A DNA stretch of 32,864 nt from Calothrix sp. MO_167.B42 (GCA_030065255.1 JASJCX010000007.1:1-32864); one strand, 5' to 3'. Shown: positions 17,401-25,094, numbered from the stretch's first letter. Notes: a model not told the origin generated them from the letters alone. Numbers and translations are program-made.

Positions 17401-19518
17401 AATTTTAATTTAGCAAATGCCTTAATTTCAATAACTGGAAGCGATAAAGAAAAAAATATAGAAATTGCTATTACTAAATTAGAAACTGCATTGAATGTAT
17501 TTTCAGAAGAATATCTTCCCCATGAATGGGCATTAATTCAACATACTCTGGGTTTAGCTTATAGTCAAATAATTACAGAAAATAGGACAGAAAATCTTAA
17601 TAAAGCGATTAGTTATTACCAAGCAGCTTTAACTATTGAAACTCCTCAAGCTAATCCTTTTCAATGTCTCACAACTGCTAACAATCTTGGTAGTCTCGCT
17701 TTTAATGAAGGAAATTGGCAATTAGCAATAGAAGCTTACTCTACTGCAATAGAAGCTATTGAAAACAGTCGCTTAATATCAACCGATGATGCACGTCGTC
17801 AAGAAATTATTGCTGATTATATTTCTATTTATACAAACATTGTTCAAGCTTTAATTAATGATGGACAAATACAGCAAGCCATTGAATATGCAGAACGTTC
17901 TCGTTGTCGTCGTTTAGTAGATTTAATGGCAAGTAATGACCTCTATAGTGATGGTAACATTCCATCCGAAGTAGCAGAATATCTGGAAGAATATGAAACC
18001 CTACAAAAACGTATTTATGAAGAACAAAATCTTCTTTCTAGCAATAGTAATGGTAGCAATACACAAGGAGCATTAGTTGGTGCTAGTACTCGTAGTATCA
18101 CTAGAGCTAGTGTTAATGCGATGAATGATAAAATAGAACAATTGGAAGCCAAAAAAGAAAAAGTGTGGCAAAAAATTCGTTCTTATGACCGAGTATTATC
18201 TGAACAAATCCAAGTTAAGCCCATTCCCTTCGATGATATATGTAAGTTAATTCCCGATAATCAAACGGTATTAATTTATTGTTATACAACTAGAAAAAAA
18301 CTACAATTTTTTGTCATTTTTAAGGATAAGTCAGTAAAACTTCACGTTACCGAACTTAAATTTGGTCAATTATGTGATTTTACGGTTGATTCCTGGTTTG
18401 TTCCCTATTTAGAAAATTTTAAAAAATGGCAAAATAAAATGCCTGAAAATTTAGCTCAATTAGCAGACAATCTTAATTTATTTGAGCTAGTTAAAAATTA
18501 CTTACAAGACATTCAAGAATTAATAATTATTCCTCACTTTTACTTGCACTCCATTCCCTTTTCTGCTTTACCTATTAACTCTTCTTCTGAAGAAACAGTG
18601 GAGGATAACTTGCAAGAACTGCTAGGAGAACGCTTTCGTCTAAGAATTCTTCCTAGTGCACAAATCTTACAATTCTGCCATCAGCGAGATTCTGAATCAA
18701 TATCTACTGTTGATTATGGTACTATTGAAGATGCAGATAATTCTCTTCCTTATTCTCAATTTGAAGGAGAACAAATAGCCCAAATATTTAATATTCCCAC
18801 GACTAATCGTTTAAAGGGAAGAACCCAAGCTACTGTAAAAAATTATCGTCAACTGATAGAAAGAGTTCAAGTAATTCATTCTTGCCATCATGCTTTGTCC
18901 CGTTTAGAAAAACCCTTAGAATCTTACTTAAAGTTAGCTGACGGAACAATTAGCTTAGGTTCTATTATGAGTCCTGGTTGGCGACTTCCTCATCTACAAG
19001 ATGTCTTTCTTTCCTGCTGTGAAACCAATTTAGGAATGATAGAATTGAGCGATGACCCTTTGACAATTGCCACAGGTTTCTTATGTGCTGGTGCAAGAAA
19101 TGTTGTTAGTACCTTATGGAAAGTCGATGATTTAGCAACCGCTATTTTTTCCATTATTTACTATCAATTACGAAAAGATGGTTTAGAGCGTCCTACAGCA
19201 TTACAACAAGCACAATATCAACTTAAAAACTTAACTAGAGAAGAACTAAAGCAGAGATTTTATCCTCAAATACAATCATATCTGCAAACTCAGCTAGAAC
19301 TAACAAAAGAAAAGTATGACCAAACTAAATCTCAATTAAAAAAGTTAACTAAAGGGACTTCAGAGTACAAGCAAATTGAAACAGAGAAAAACGAATGGCG
19401 CGATATCAATTATAAACTTGGTAAACAGAAAGCGCTATTAGAAATACCTCTTGAGCAATCTTTACCATTTGCTCATCCCTACTATTGGGCTGGGTTTATC
19501 TCTCAGGGTTTACGTTAA
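14482..19518 (+). CDS. Giant TPR-repeat CHAT (caspase-like) protease
   Basis: A 1678-aa protein. Residues 1-265 form about seven 34-residue TPRs (for example ALECYEKALEIEPND). A linker leads to fifteen 46-residue TPR-like units, each starting near a Trp (first at 371, last at 1016; pattern WAxTxxNLGxxYxxRIxGxxxxNLExAI). Then come further TPRs (to about 1160), a coiled-coil-like stretch and a CHAT domain from about 1245 to the end. The catalytic pair is His1470 (HSCHHALS) and Cys1513 (LSCCETN), and the domain closes with HPYYWAGF near 1665. CHAT proteases are caspase-fold peptidases, several in immunity or programmed death (TPR-CHAT of type III-E CRISPR; CHAT activators of bacterial gasdermins). 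No CRISPR or gasdermin is seen here, so the trigger and target are unknown. A tail of ~65 charged residues interrupts the domain before its final strand. Confidence 0.92.
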   Translation: MNQDKSVANLLSEGYLQLERGDYGKALEIFQELDNLAPDNPQVKNALGLNYFRQEQYQQSIEYLNLALQLQPNYLLALARRGLAYKYSGETELTNIDFETVLQVEPHTYEEWRARGITFDSLKNSESALECYEKALEIEPNDHNSWHNKSITLHDLKKYQSALDCYDKALAILPDKFLTIRSRAYTLFILRRYQESLDSYSKAIELKPDDYISYTQTGAILANLKQYKEAIINLDKALEIRPDWQAAQAKKLYVVEYLEIYHKNQEHLSFLLELLLNIENGGKQEQVHILLEEKLHLVDANLSQILQSWVNIILPKLPPEIKKNIGYDVLFFGLYICNFQLGNRVDNIEITIGAYHLFLIYFTETVTPKNWAGINYDLGDFYLVRLAGDKSENIESAIAYYTSALKIFTEINFPYNWAKTKESLGDIYNKTRIAGDKSENIENAITCYNDSLRVINETNFPQDWASIQYNLAGVYSNRIAGNKEKNLENTILCYENALRVINETNFPQDWTSTQYNLAGVYWDRIAGDKEENLEIAIACYLNVLKVRTETDYPQNWASTQYNLAGVYWDRIAGNKEENLEIAIACYLNVLKVRTETDYPQKWAKTQESLGDIFLERIAGSKKENIETAIFYYTTALRVYNETDFPLNWANTQHSLGFTYLYRIAGDRKNNIETSIFHSSNALKIHTEENYPDKWTSNLINLAGAFLDRVEGERKDNLETTINCCNAALRVLTKEEYPQKWAITYLNAGAAYLYRIEGERKDNLETAIACLFIALEVFTKEDYPKEWAMTYLNGGAAFLYRIEGERKDNLETAIACLNKVLEVLTKEDYPKEWAMTYLNGGAAFLYRIEGERKDNLETAIACLSIALEVLSQEDFPQEWAMIQLNLGNAFFLRISDSEEKNIEAAINFSNEALKVFTKVEFPKEWGIIHLNLGAAFIFRITDEKEKNLETAINYLNQALEVLTKEDFPQEWGLINFNLANALISITGSDKEKNIEIAITKLETALNVFSEEYLPHEWALIQHTLGLAYSQIITENRTENLNKAISYYQAALTIETPQANPFQCLTTANNLGSLAFNEGNWQLAIEAYSTAIEAIENSRLISTDDARRQEIIADYISIYTNIVQALINDGQIQQAIEYAERSRCRRLVDLMASNDLYSDGNIPSEVAEYLEEYETLQKRIYEEQNLLSSNSNGSNTQGALVGASTRSITRASVNAMNDKIEQLEAKKEKVWQKIRSYDRVLSEQIQVKPIPFDDICKLIPDNQTVLIYCYTTRKKLQFFVIFKDKSVKLHVTELKFGQLCDFTVDSWFVPYLENFKKWQNKMPENLAQLADNLNLFELVKNYLQDIQELIIIPHFYLHSIPFSALPINSSSEETVEDNLQELLGERFRLRILPSAQILQFCHQRDSESISTVDYGTIEDADNSLPYSQFEGEQIAQIFNIPTTNRLKGRTQATVKNYRQLIERVQVIHSCHHALSRLEKPLESYLKLADGTISLGSIMSPGWRLPHLQDVFLSCCETNLGMIELSDDPLTIATGFLCAGARNVVSTLWKVDDLATAIFSIIYYQLRKDGLERPTALQQAQYQLKNLTREELKQRFYPQIQSYLQTQLELTKEKYDQTKSQLKKLTKGTSEYKQIETEKNEWRDINYKLGKQKALLEIPLEQSLPFAHPYYWAGFISQGLR

Positions 19519-19611
19519 TTTTATAGGTTCTTCATATTCTTCGACTGATTTAAGTTTTTCTATAAGCTTTTTTCTGTGAATACATAATTTTGAAAAATTT
19601 CTTCTCAAAAA

Positions 19612-20001
19612 TCATTTAACCTCTTCTAACCAAAGTTGCAAATCAGCCATGCTGCTAAAATCAAGCAAGGCTTCACTAAGATTTTCTAATTTTTCTAAGG
19701 AGAGATTTTCAACCAAGGAACACACTTCTTGGGGTAATTCTCCCACCCGTCGGTTTAGTAATTGAAGAATCAATGAGCATTCTCGTTGTTCAGCTTCTTC
19801 TTTTATCTCCTGATAAACTCGGGTTTCCTTTAGAGTGATTCCTAACATTTCTTCTACTTCCTGTATTGTAAGTTGTTCAAATTTGTAGGTTATTATAGTT
19901 GTCACCAACCCTATTATGACCTGATTAGATGGTTGAGAAGTTTCCTGTTGATTTCTCTGTAATAAATACCTAGTACCGCTTGGCGTAAATAAAGTACCCA
20001 T
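19612..20001 (-). CDS. DUF4351 protein, Rpn-nuclease C-terminal remnant
   Basis: A 129-aa protein. Its second half (LILQLLNRRVGELPQEV, then LSLEKLENLSEALLDFSS and DLQLWL) is the DUF4351 domain usually found at the C-terminus of cyanobacterial Rpn-family (PD-(D/E)XK, recombination-promoting nuclease/putative transposase) proteins. The nuclease core of about 200 residues is missing and nothing upstream on this strand restores it. It is either a truncated relic or one of the stand-alone DUF4351 proteins. It is convergent with the CHAT gene. Confidence 0.65.
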   Translation of the reverse strand: MGTLFTPSGTRYLLQRNQQETSQPSNQVIIGLVTTIITYKFEQLTIQEVEEMLGITLKETRVYQEIKEEAEQRECSLILQLLNRRVGELPQEVCSLVENLSLEKLENLSEALLDFSSMADLQLWLEEVK

Positions 20002-20251
20002 TTCAAATCTAATTATGAGCGTTAATTTGAATCTAAAAAATGGGTGTGCTATTTAAGCCGCACTGTACTAGCTTCTTCCGGTGCTTGTTGCTCATCTACG
20101 GTGGTTAAGCAAAATAGAATCAGCTTTAAGGGAATAGCGCAATCGCCAGAACCATTACCAATTCGACTCCAAACATTTATACAAAAAGCCCCACCGCAGC
20201 GCGTGCGATGGGGACAAATTCATCATGTCTTGGTTGTGTACTTACATAGCT

Positions 20252-20626
20252 TTAACTCTGCAAAAAAATTAGTGCGGCGGAAAGAGTACCCCAATAAGCG
20301 TTAGTTACTTGGGCCAAGTAATAATAATCATCACAAGTAAATGAGTTATTGTGAATCAGCATTGCGGCTATGTTTACTATCAAGTTAATCTCTTGATTAG
20401 CATCACTAACTTTTTTCAGTATGTTCCGTTTTTGCCCCTGTGTTATATGAATAGAATACAACAAAAAAATTTCTTTGTTGTTATTAATATGACTGGTAAT
20501 TTCTAGGATACTACTTAAATAATTTATTGAGGAATCCAACAAAGATTTCTGGCTCTGATTTCGAGTGATATAGGGATTCATTCTTCCTATGAGCTTTGAC
20601 TCACATATTGCACGAAATGATTGCAT
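20252..20626 (-). CDS. Hypothetical protein, unrecognised
   Basis: A 124-aa protein of no family I recognise, helical in character and rich in Asn, Ile, Leu and Tyr. The ATG at 20626 is preferred because AAGGA sits nine bases upstream; a TTG at 20635 leaves no such spacing. It stands alone between the DUF4351 relic and the plasmid-like element and its base use matches the AT-rich region. Confidence 0.45.
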   Translation of the reverse strand: MQSFRAICESKLIGRMNPYITRNQSQKSLLDSSINYLSSILEITSHINNNKEIFLLYSIHITQGQKRNILKKVSDANQEINLIVNIAAMLIHNNSFTCDDYYYLAQVTNAYWGTLSAALIFLQS

Positions 20627-20635
20627 AATCGTCAA

Positions 20636-20977
20636 TCCTTTTATTATTTATTTAATGTTTGTTACGAAAAAATATCAACTACACTTTGTCTAACCGGGTG
20701 TGTCAAGCAGAGCTGTCTAACCTGTAGAGCGACGTAAAAGCAGCAGCTAAACACCGATTTTTCATGTTTTCTCCTAACAGCAATTAATTAACTTGTAGCG
20801 GTCGAACAATGCGTCCTAATGCTGTCCAATTGTTGTCCTTACCCCTAGTCCTGTCCTTTGTCCTAGTCCCGTCCAGGGGCAGGATGCCCTGTCCTTACAT
20901 TACTGGACGCATTTCGCCACTGTTTTTTATTTGGACGGGACTAGGACGGGACTAGGGAATTATTAATAATAATTCAG
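20636..20977. other. Gap at the left flank of the plasmid-like operon
   Basis: 342 bp with no gene. The right half (20808-20956) is a dense repeat tract described separately. The left half shows nothing distinct beyond the orphan's promoter. The left limit of the mobile element may fall in or near this gap, but no attachment-site match to the nifD junction is visible. Confidence 0.4.
20808..20956. repeat. GTCC/GGAC repeat tract with inverted arms
   Basis: The 13-mer CCTAGTCCCGTCC occurs at 20862-20874 and, inverted, twice with overlap at 20933-20945 and 20944-20956. An outer pair, AATGCGTCC (20808-20816) and GGACGCATT (20905-20913), interleaves with it, and further TGTCC units fill the left part. 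It lies 21 bp after the ATPase stop, so it could be a terminator, a partition or origin site, or a recombination relic. Confidence 0.6.
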
Positions 20978-22555
20978 CTAAATTAAGTTGTATCCCTCCC
21001 TAGTATTGCCACTTATGATTTCTTTTTCAACTAAGTGTTGAATTGCGTCTCTCACGTCTTGATTGCTGACATCTTGAGATAAATTTCGTTGAGCGTGTTT
21101 ACGCAGGGTATCGAAGGACGCGTGACCAAGTTCGGTGATTTTATTTAGAATACAATCGACCAGCTCTTGACTAATTCCTTCGCCTCTATCGCTGGCATCA
21201 TCAGATTTAATTTCAGTAGGTTGTTCGCTGGTTAAATCAAGTAGTTTCTCTAGCTGCTTTTTACTAGGCGGTGCGTCTTTAATTACTGTTCTGGTATCGC
21301 GGTCAAAACAAGAATGATTAGTTAGTTTTGGCATTGAATAGAACTTATCGCTACCACCCCAATACACGGCTCTATTGCAATCTGAATTAGCGGCTAATTT
21401 AGTAATTTCTGTCGCATCAATTTTTGAGAATAAAGATGATTTATTCCACTGATTTAGCACCCCAATCCCACTGGCTTTTATCAATACAATGCTGGTCATT
21501 TGAGAGATTGTGGTAAGGTCAATTCCATTCGCCCCTGCAAAGGGTGTTTGAGCGCAAATCCAAACATTTTTACCTTGTTCATCCCCACAGCTACAAACAC
21601 CAAGAACAACATTAACAAGGGCATCACATTTAGCAGCTTTTAACCTTGCCCCGATAATAGTGGCCTCATCAATTACTAGTAATGCTCCCTCGTTGGATTG
21701 AGCAAACTGGTGATACTTTGCGATCGCATTCTCGAACCACGCCGCGACGGTTGATGGTTTAGCTGTCTCACAGTGCAGTTTTTCATGAACGTCCGCGACT
21801 CCGTCAAAATATCCAGCTTCCCGCAAGCTATCCTTACCATTAATGACAAAGATTTTCTTACTATGGCGTTCTTTGACGACCCTTATGGCGTTTGAAATTA
21901 ATATTCCCTTTCCGGAGCCACCTTGACCAATACAAATGATGTTTTGGATAACAGTAGTCACCTGAGCCACAATGTCGATTCTAGAGTCTTCTAGAGGGTC
22001 GTAAGTAGTAGTAAGCGTTTTGGTGGGGGTAGGGATAGGGATGCGAGGAATAGGGTTGATAATACTGGGAGCCACTACCTGTTCTACCTGGTGGAGATTT
22101 TCTTGATTAACACCTGCATTAATTTGTTTAACTTCCTGGGTGGGGGTCAATGGCTTGGCTTGTTGTTCTTGTTGCTCCAACCAATCCTGTGCGAAATCTG
22201 CGAGGTGACATCCTAGGTCTTGGGCAAGGTTAAGTTCATTGACTACGGTTTCCTTCCCAAATTGGCGCACATAGGTTCTGAACAGTCTTTCATCAAGGAC
22301 AAAGGCATTACAGCCCATGTCTCTGGCTACTTGCAATCGTCTACCTGCATTACCAAGGGCATCCCAGGCGGATTTGATGCACCAGGCGGCGACGACACCG
22401 CCCAGGACTTCAACCCCTACAACTACACCCAGTCCCCCAATCAGAACGCCACCGATAACTTTTGCAGCAATCCCAGTCTGTCCCGCTCTGTTCTGGGCTA
22501 TAGCTTCCCAAGTTTCAATATCCTTAAAATCGCCTTCTGGATTAAAATTAGTCAT
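20978..22555 (-). CDS. Membrane-anchored P-loop ATPase, DNA-translocase-like
   Basis: A 525-aa protein. A Gly/Val-rich hydrophobic segment at about 28-62 should anchor it in the membrane. After a Pro-rich linker comes a P-loop domain with Walker A GQGGSGKG (210-217) and Walker B ALLVIDEAT (Asp296, Glu297). The last ~80 residues look like a winged helix (VDCILNKI, then FDTLRKHAQ and VRDAIQHLVEKEII). A membrane tether, ATPase and DNA-binding tail recall FtsK/HerA/VirD4-type pumps, or Zot/pI assembly ATPases; the exact family is not certain. It is the last gene of the minus-strand element operon, 64 bp after a polytopic membrane protein that may be its partner. Confidence 0.7.
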   Translation of the reverse strand: MTNFNPEGDFKDIETWEAIAQNRAGQTGIAAKVIGGVLIGGLGVVVGVEVLGGVVAAWCIKSAWDALGNAGRRLQVARDMGCNAFVLDERLFRTYVRQFGKETVVNELNLAQDLGCHLADFAQDWLEQQEQQAKPLTPTQEVKQINAGVNQENLHQVEQVVAPSIINPIPRIPIPTPTKTLTTTYDPLEDSRIDIVAQVTTVIQNIICIGQGGSGKGILISNAIRVVKERHSKKIFVINGKDSLREAGYFDGVADVHEKLHCETAKPSTVAAWFENAIAKYHQFAQSNEGALLVIDEATIIGARLKAAKCDALVNVVLGVCSCGDEQGKNVWICAQTPFAGANGIDLTTISQMTSIVLIKASGIGVLNQWNKSSLFSKIDATEITKLAANSDCNRAVYWGGSDKFYSMPKLTNHSCFDRDTRTVIKDAPPSKKQLEKLLDLTSEQPTEIKSDDASDRGEGISQELVDCILNKITELGHASFDTLRKHAQRNLSQDVSNQDVRDAIQHLVEKEIISGNTREGYNLI

Positions 22556-22619
22556 GGATTTTTCACTTTAAAAATAGGGCTGTGAGGCTAGTCCCCACAG
22601 CTTGTTTTTGTTGATTCAA

Positions 22620-23339
22620 TTACCCAAGGTCTTGGGCGATTTTTACCAAAATGCCCCTGAGCTTAACCAGGAATTCAACCGCGCCCACGGTTGCGATCGC
22701 CTTCCCGATATTTGACCAATCAATCTTGTTGTATTGCCCAGTTTGTAAGACCATCAGCAAGTCTGCTGTGTTACCGCCCTGAACTGGTGGGAATACAATG
22801 AGGCAGAGAAAGAAATCAGCCACATAAACTGAAATCCCAAGCAAAATCAAAAAACGTAAAACCTCAGTTGATAGGCTATTTCCAATGTGTTTGGCTACCT
22901 TCACTTCCCAAGGGTCTTTACTGTTAGCCTGGTAATGCTTCCCACCACTGCGAGCAATATTGTTATCTAAGAAATTACCGTGACCAAACAGTACAAGAGG
23001 TAACAGCTCCAACATCTGAACAAATGCCCAGAAGAGTGTACCCAAAGTGAAGTTAGCAAGCCCTAACAGTAGCTTAATCAAGCCCCCCAGAAATGGGATA
23101 GAGAAAACAACATCACCTAATTCCTTGTAGCTTATCCCTGTTAAAAAATTAGCCGCGATTATCTCATAGGGCTTGATATTCGCGAAAATGAAGGCTCCAA
23201 TAATTGCAGTGATAACCCACGTTAAAATCTTGATAAACAGTGAATTCACTACAAAATTATTAGCTTTGGGATTTCTATGATTTTTTGGGATGGTTGTGGT
23301 AGTTGAACCTGCATCGCCTGCATTTTTAAATGACATCAT
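22620..23339 (-). CDS. Polytopic membrane protein, unrecognised
   Basis: A 239-aa protein of unknown family with a short polar N-terminus and about five hydrophobic segments (near 34-56, 78-95, 96-118, 160-187 and 212-230). The loop between 118 and 155 is polar and charged. Its ATG overlaps the stop of the upstream gene (ATGA at 23336-23339), so the two are translationally coupled. With that gene and the downstream ATPase it probably forms a membrane complex. Confidence 0.65.
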   Translation of the reverse strand: MMSFKNAGDAGSTTTTIPKNHRNPKANNFVVNSLFIKILTWVITAIIGAFIFANIKPYEIIAANFLTGISYKELGDVVFSIPFLGGLIKLLLGLANFTLGTLFWAFVQMLELLPLVLFGHGNFLDNNIARSGGKHYQANSKDPWEVKVAKHIGNSLSTEVLRFLILLGISVYVADFFLCLIVFPPVQGGNTADLLMVLQTGQYNKIDWSNIGKAIATVGAVEFLVKLRGILVKIAQDLG

Positions 23340-23818
23340 TGACCTCCTAGAACGGGCTGAGAATATTGCGAACCTCTAAACCTCTGCAATCTTTTCTGTA
23401 CCAAGTCGCGATCGCCTGTGTATGCCACGTTTATTACTGCCCCATCCTCGTTAATTACCCCTGTAAGACCGTGAGCGTCACAAACCACAGTGCCTTTAGA
23501 AAATGGTTGTTTAGTAATTCTGTCTCTGGGCACATCACCCTCTTTCAACCCAGTAAAGTAGTGGGTTCCGTTGCGGTAATACTCCCCAACCACTGGTAAA
23601 CAACTTTCATAACGTTTGTTGGCAACGGCGGCTTGTCTTTTTTCAAATTCCAACGAACGTTCTAACTTTTGAGCTTTGGCTTCACGCGCCGCAATATCAG
23701 AGCGAATCTTATTCATGTTGCTTTGGTGCTGTACAAGGCTAGGGATACTAAAAGCCGCCCCAGCAGCGATCGCAAGCAACCAATAATGATTTGACCTAAG
23801 TCTGATTTTTTTGTACAT
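23336..23818 (-). CDS. Membrane-anchored coiled-coil protein, unrecognised
   Basis: A 160-aa protein. Positively charged residues precede one hydrophobic helix (about 11-28: HYWLLAIAAGAAFSIP), then a coiled-coil segment rich in Lys, Arg, Glu and Ala (about 32-66), then a small domain of about 90 residues with two Cys (in YESCLP and VVCDAHG). The topology suggests a single-pass protein with its bulk outside the cytosol. Coupled by ATGA overlap to the polytopic protein downstream. Confidence 0.65.
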   Translation of the reverse strand: MYKKIRLRSNHYWLLAIAAGAAFSIPSLVQHQSNMNKIRSDIAAREAKAQKLERSLEFEKRQAAVANKRYESCLPVVGEYYRNGTHYFTGLKEGDVPRDRITKQPFSKGTVVCDAHGLTGVINEDGAVINVAYTGDRDLVQKRLQRFRGSQYSQPVLGGQ

Positions 23819-23841
23819 TTTTCTCCTTGAAATACTGGTTT

Positions 23842-23873
23842 ATCACCTAGGAGCGATGCAACTCCTAGGTGAT
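23842..23873. promoter_or_regulatory. 12-bp perfect hairpin inside the operon
   Basis: ATCACCTAGGAG (23842-23853) and its complement (23862-23873) flank an 8-base loop between two minus-strand genes. No T tract follows on the minus strand, so attenuation, RNA processing or an operator is as likely as termination. Confidence 0.5.
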
Positions 23874-23885
23874 TTCTTGTCGCTT

Positions 23886-24152
23886 CTACGCCTCCTGTGC
23901 CAAAGCACGAATCAACTGGATCTTTTCTTGGCGAGTTAATTCGTGCAGTCTGTTACTCACTTCTTCCGCGTCCTCAGAGATGCCACTTTCATCGTCGCTA
24001 CCCATCCACAAATCATGTCCGATACGGCTAATTAGCCAAGCGACATCATTCTCGTTCATCCCGCTTAAATCATTTCCCCATTCATTTACCATTGCTTGGA
24101 TCAGTTGATTTTTCTCTGGGGAAAGTCCAAAAAAACCTACAGGTTTCGTCAT
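23886..24152 (-). CDS. Small acidic hypothetical protein
   Basis: An 88-aa acidic protein of no recognised family, starting MTKPVGFFGLSPEKNQL and ending in the helical RLHELTRQEKIQLIRALAQ. The middle is Asp/Glu-rich (GSDDESGISEDAEEV). It is soluble and part of the minus-strand operon, with 67 bp to the next gene holding a strong hairpin. Confidence 0.5.
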   Translation of the reverse strand: MTKPVGFFGLSPEKNQLIQAMVNEWGNDLSGMNENDVAWLISRIGHDLWMGSDDESGISEDAEEVSNRLHELTRQEKIQLIRALAQEA

Positions 24153-24282
24153 GATAAAATTCCTAATGTGTTATCCAATGTGTGTTTTCGATGCGTTAGA
24201 TACACCCTGGGAGGGCATGGCGATCGCCTGCCTGACTCGCTCGCGAGCGCATCCCCTCCAACTCCAACTAACTAACTCCAGC

Positions 24283-24555
24283 TCAAAATAGAGCTAGCTG
24301 AACGCCTTGAGGTTCCACCACCTGGGGCGTTTTCGCTTGATATCCCGGCACTAAATAAACCTTGTGGATTTTGTGCTTGTTCAAGGTCAAATCCGCCTTT
24401 TTCCGTTGCCCTGCCAGGGGTCTAAATAGAAAGCGCGGACAGTCTGGACGAGCATATGGGTCTGAATACAGGTAGCGATACAAGATGTTATTAATCTGGT
24501 AGACATCGCTTTGATTCAGCCTGGTGTAGCCCATGATTGGTTCTAAATCCTGCAT
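24283..24555 (-). CDS. Hypothetical protein with C-terminal QLALF clamp-type motif
   Basis: A 90-aa basic protein. Its ATG (24555) overlaps the upstream stop as TAATG, so I use it rather than an upstream non-ATG start at 24576. The family is unknown. The last five residues are QLALF, very close to the QL(S/D)LF peptide that docks on the bacterial sliding clamp DnaN, and a C-terminal position is typical for such peptides. This suggests recruitment to, or interference with, the replication clamp; that is inference from a five-residue match. Confidence 0.6.
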   Translation of the reverse strand: MQDLEPIMGYTRLNQSDVYQINNILYRYLYSDPYARPDCPRFLFRPLAGQRKKADLTLNKHKIHKVYLVPGYQAKTPQVVEPQGVQLALF

Positions 24556-24785
24556 TATTCCTGCTCCGTCAAGCACTTATTTAACTCTTCGCTAGCAGCA
24601 ATCAACCCATCCAAGCTGTCTTGAAGGCTGAACTCAGAAAACATCAACCCGCGATCGCATAACTCCTTCCAAATACGCGGATATTCTTCTTTGAAATTGT
24701 GCAAAATACAGGTCACAGTTCTTAAGCAACCGGCAGGCTGATCAAATCCCGTTTGGTCTAAATACGCAGCTTTCTCTAATGACAT
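24555..24785 (-). CDS. Small hypothetical protein
   Basis: A 76-aa acidic, helical protein of no recognised family (MSLEKAAYLDQTG start; three Cys). It ends one base into the start of the QLALF protein (TAATG), implying coupled translation and probably joint function. It lies 48 bp downstream of the ribbon-helix-helix-like genes in the same operon. Confidence 0.55.
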   Translation of the reverse strand: MSLEKAAYLDQTGFDQPAGCLRTVTCILHNFKEEYPRIWKELCDRGLMFSEFSLQDSLDGLIAASEELNKCLTEQE

Positions 24786-24833
24786 AATTTTCTCTCGTTA
24801 ATAAAAGGTTTTAGTGACGGCGACTAATGGACG

Positions 24834-25094
24834 TTATTGTTCGCTTCCTACTTCCAAAAGCGATGGGTCGTTGATGATACCTTGACTATTCCTTGGCGTT
24901 TGATTGCTATGCGGTTCTGTTCTCTTCATGAACTCGTTATAGGACTGGACAAACTCCGCTTGATGGCGGATTACTAGAATCTCTAGCAGCTTGCCAATTG
25001 AATCAATACCAGTCTGCTCAAGCATATTTTCAATTAAAGGTTGACAACGTTTAGGTAACATTACTACCCAACGGTCTGATGTTTTTCTAGACAT
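24834..25094 (-). CDS. Ribbon-helix-helix-like protein (third paralogue)
   Basis: An 86-aa protein when started at the ATG at 25094, which has AGGAG eight bases upstream; a longer frame to 25277 overlaps the preceding gene and is rejected. Residues 1-40 (RWVVMLPKRCQPLIENMLEQ, then TGIDSIGKLLEILV) have the strand-helix-helix plan of CopG/Arc/ParR-type DNA-binding proteins, and align in layout with the two genes just upstream. A polar tail of ~35 residues follows. A role as regulator or partition adaptor is inferred. Confidence 0.6.
   Translation of the reverse strand: MSRKTSDRWVVMLPKRCQPLIENMLEQTGIDSIGKLLEILVIRHQAEFVQSYNEFMKRTEPHSNQTPRNSQGIINDPSLLEVGSEQ

Noticed and set aside
15590..17640. 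CRISPR-like array because of regular repeats
   Set aside because: The 138-bp periodicity is in-frame TPR-like coding sequence without unique spacers. No CRISPR array was seen anywhere in the window.
20044..20304. Open frame of 86 codons on the plus strand
   Set aside because: It overlaps the minus-strand orphan and repeat debris, and its composition (Ser/Cys/Arg-rich) is not protein-like. The opposite strand has a short stop-free stretch ending at 20054 but no start or family match.
20978..23818. Filamentous phage (Zot/pI) or conjugation module
   Set aside because: The tethered ATPase is suggestive, but there is no coat-protein set, relaxase, VirB4 or pilus gene in the window.
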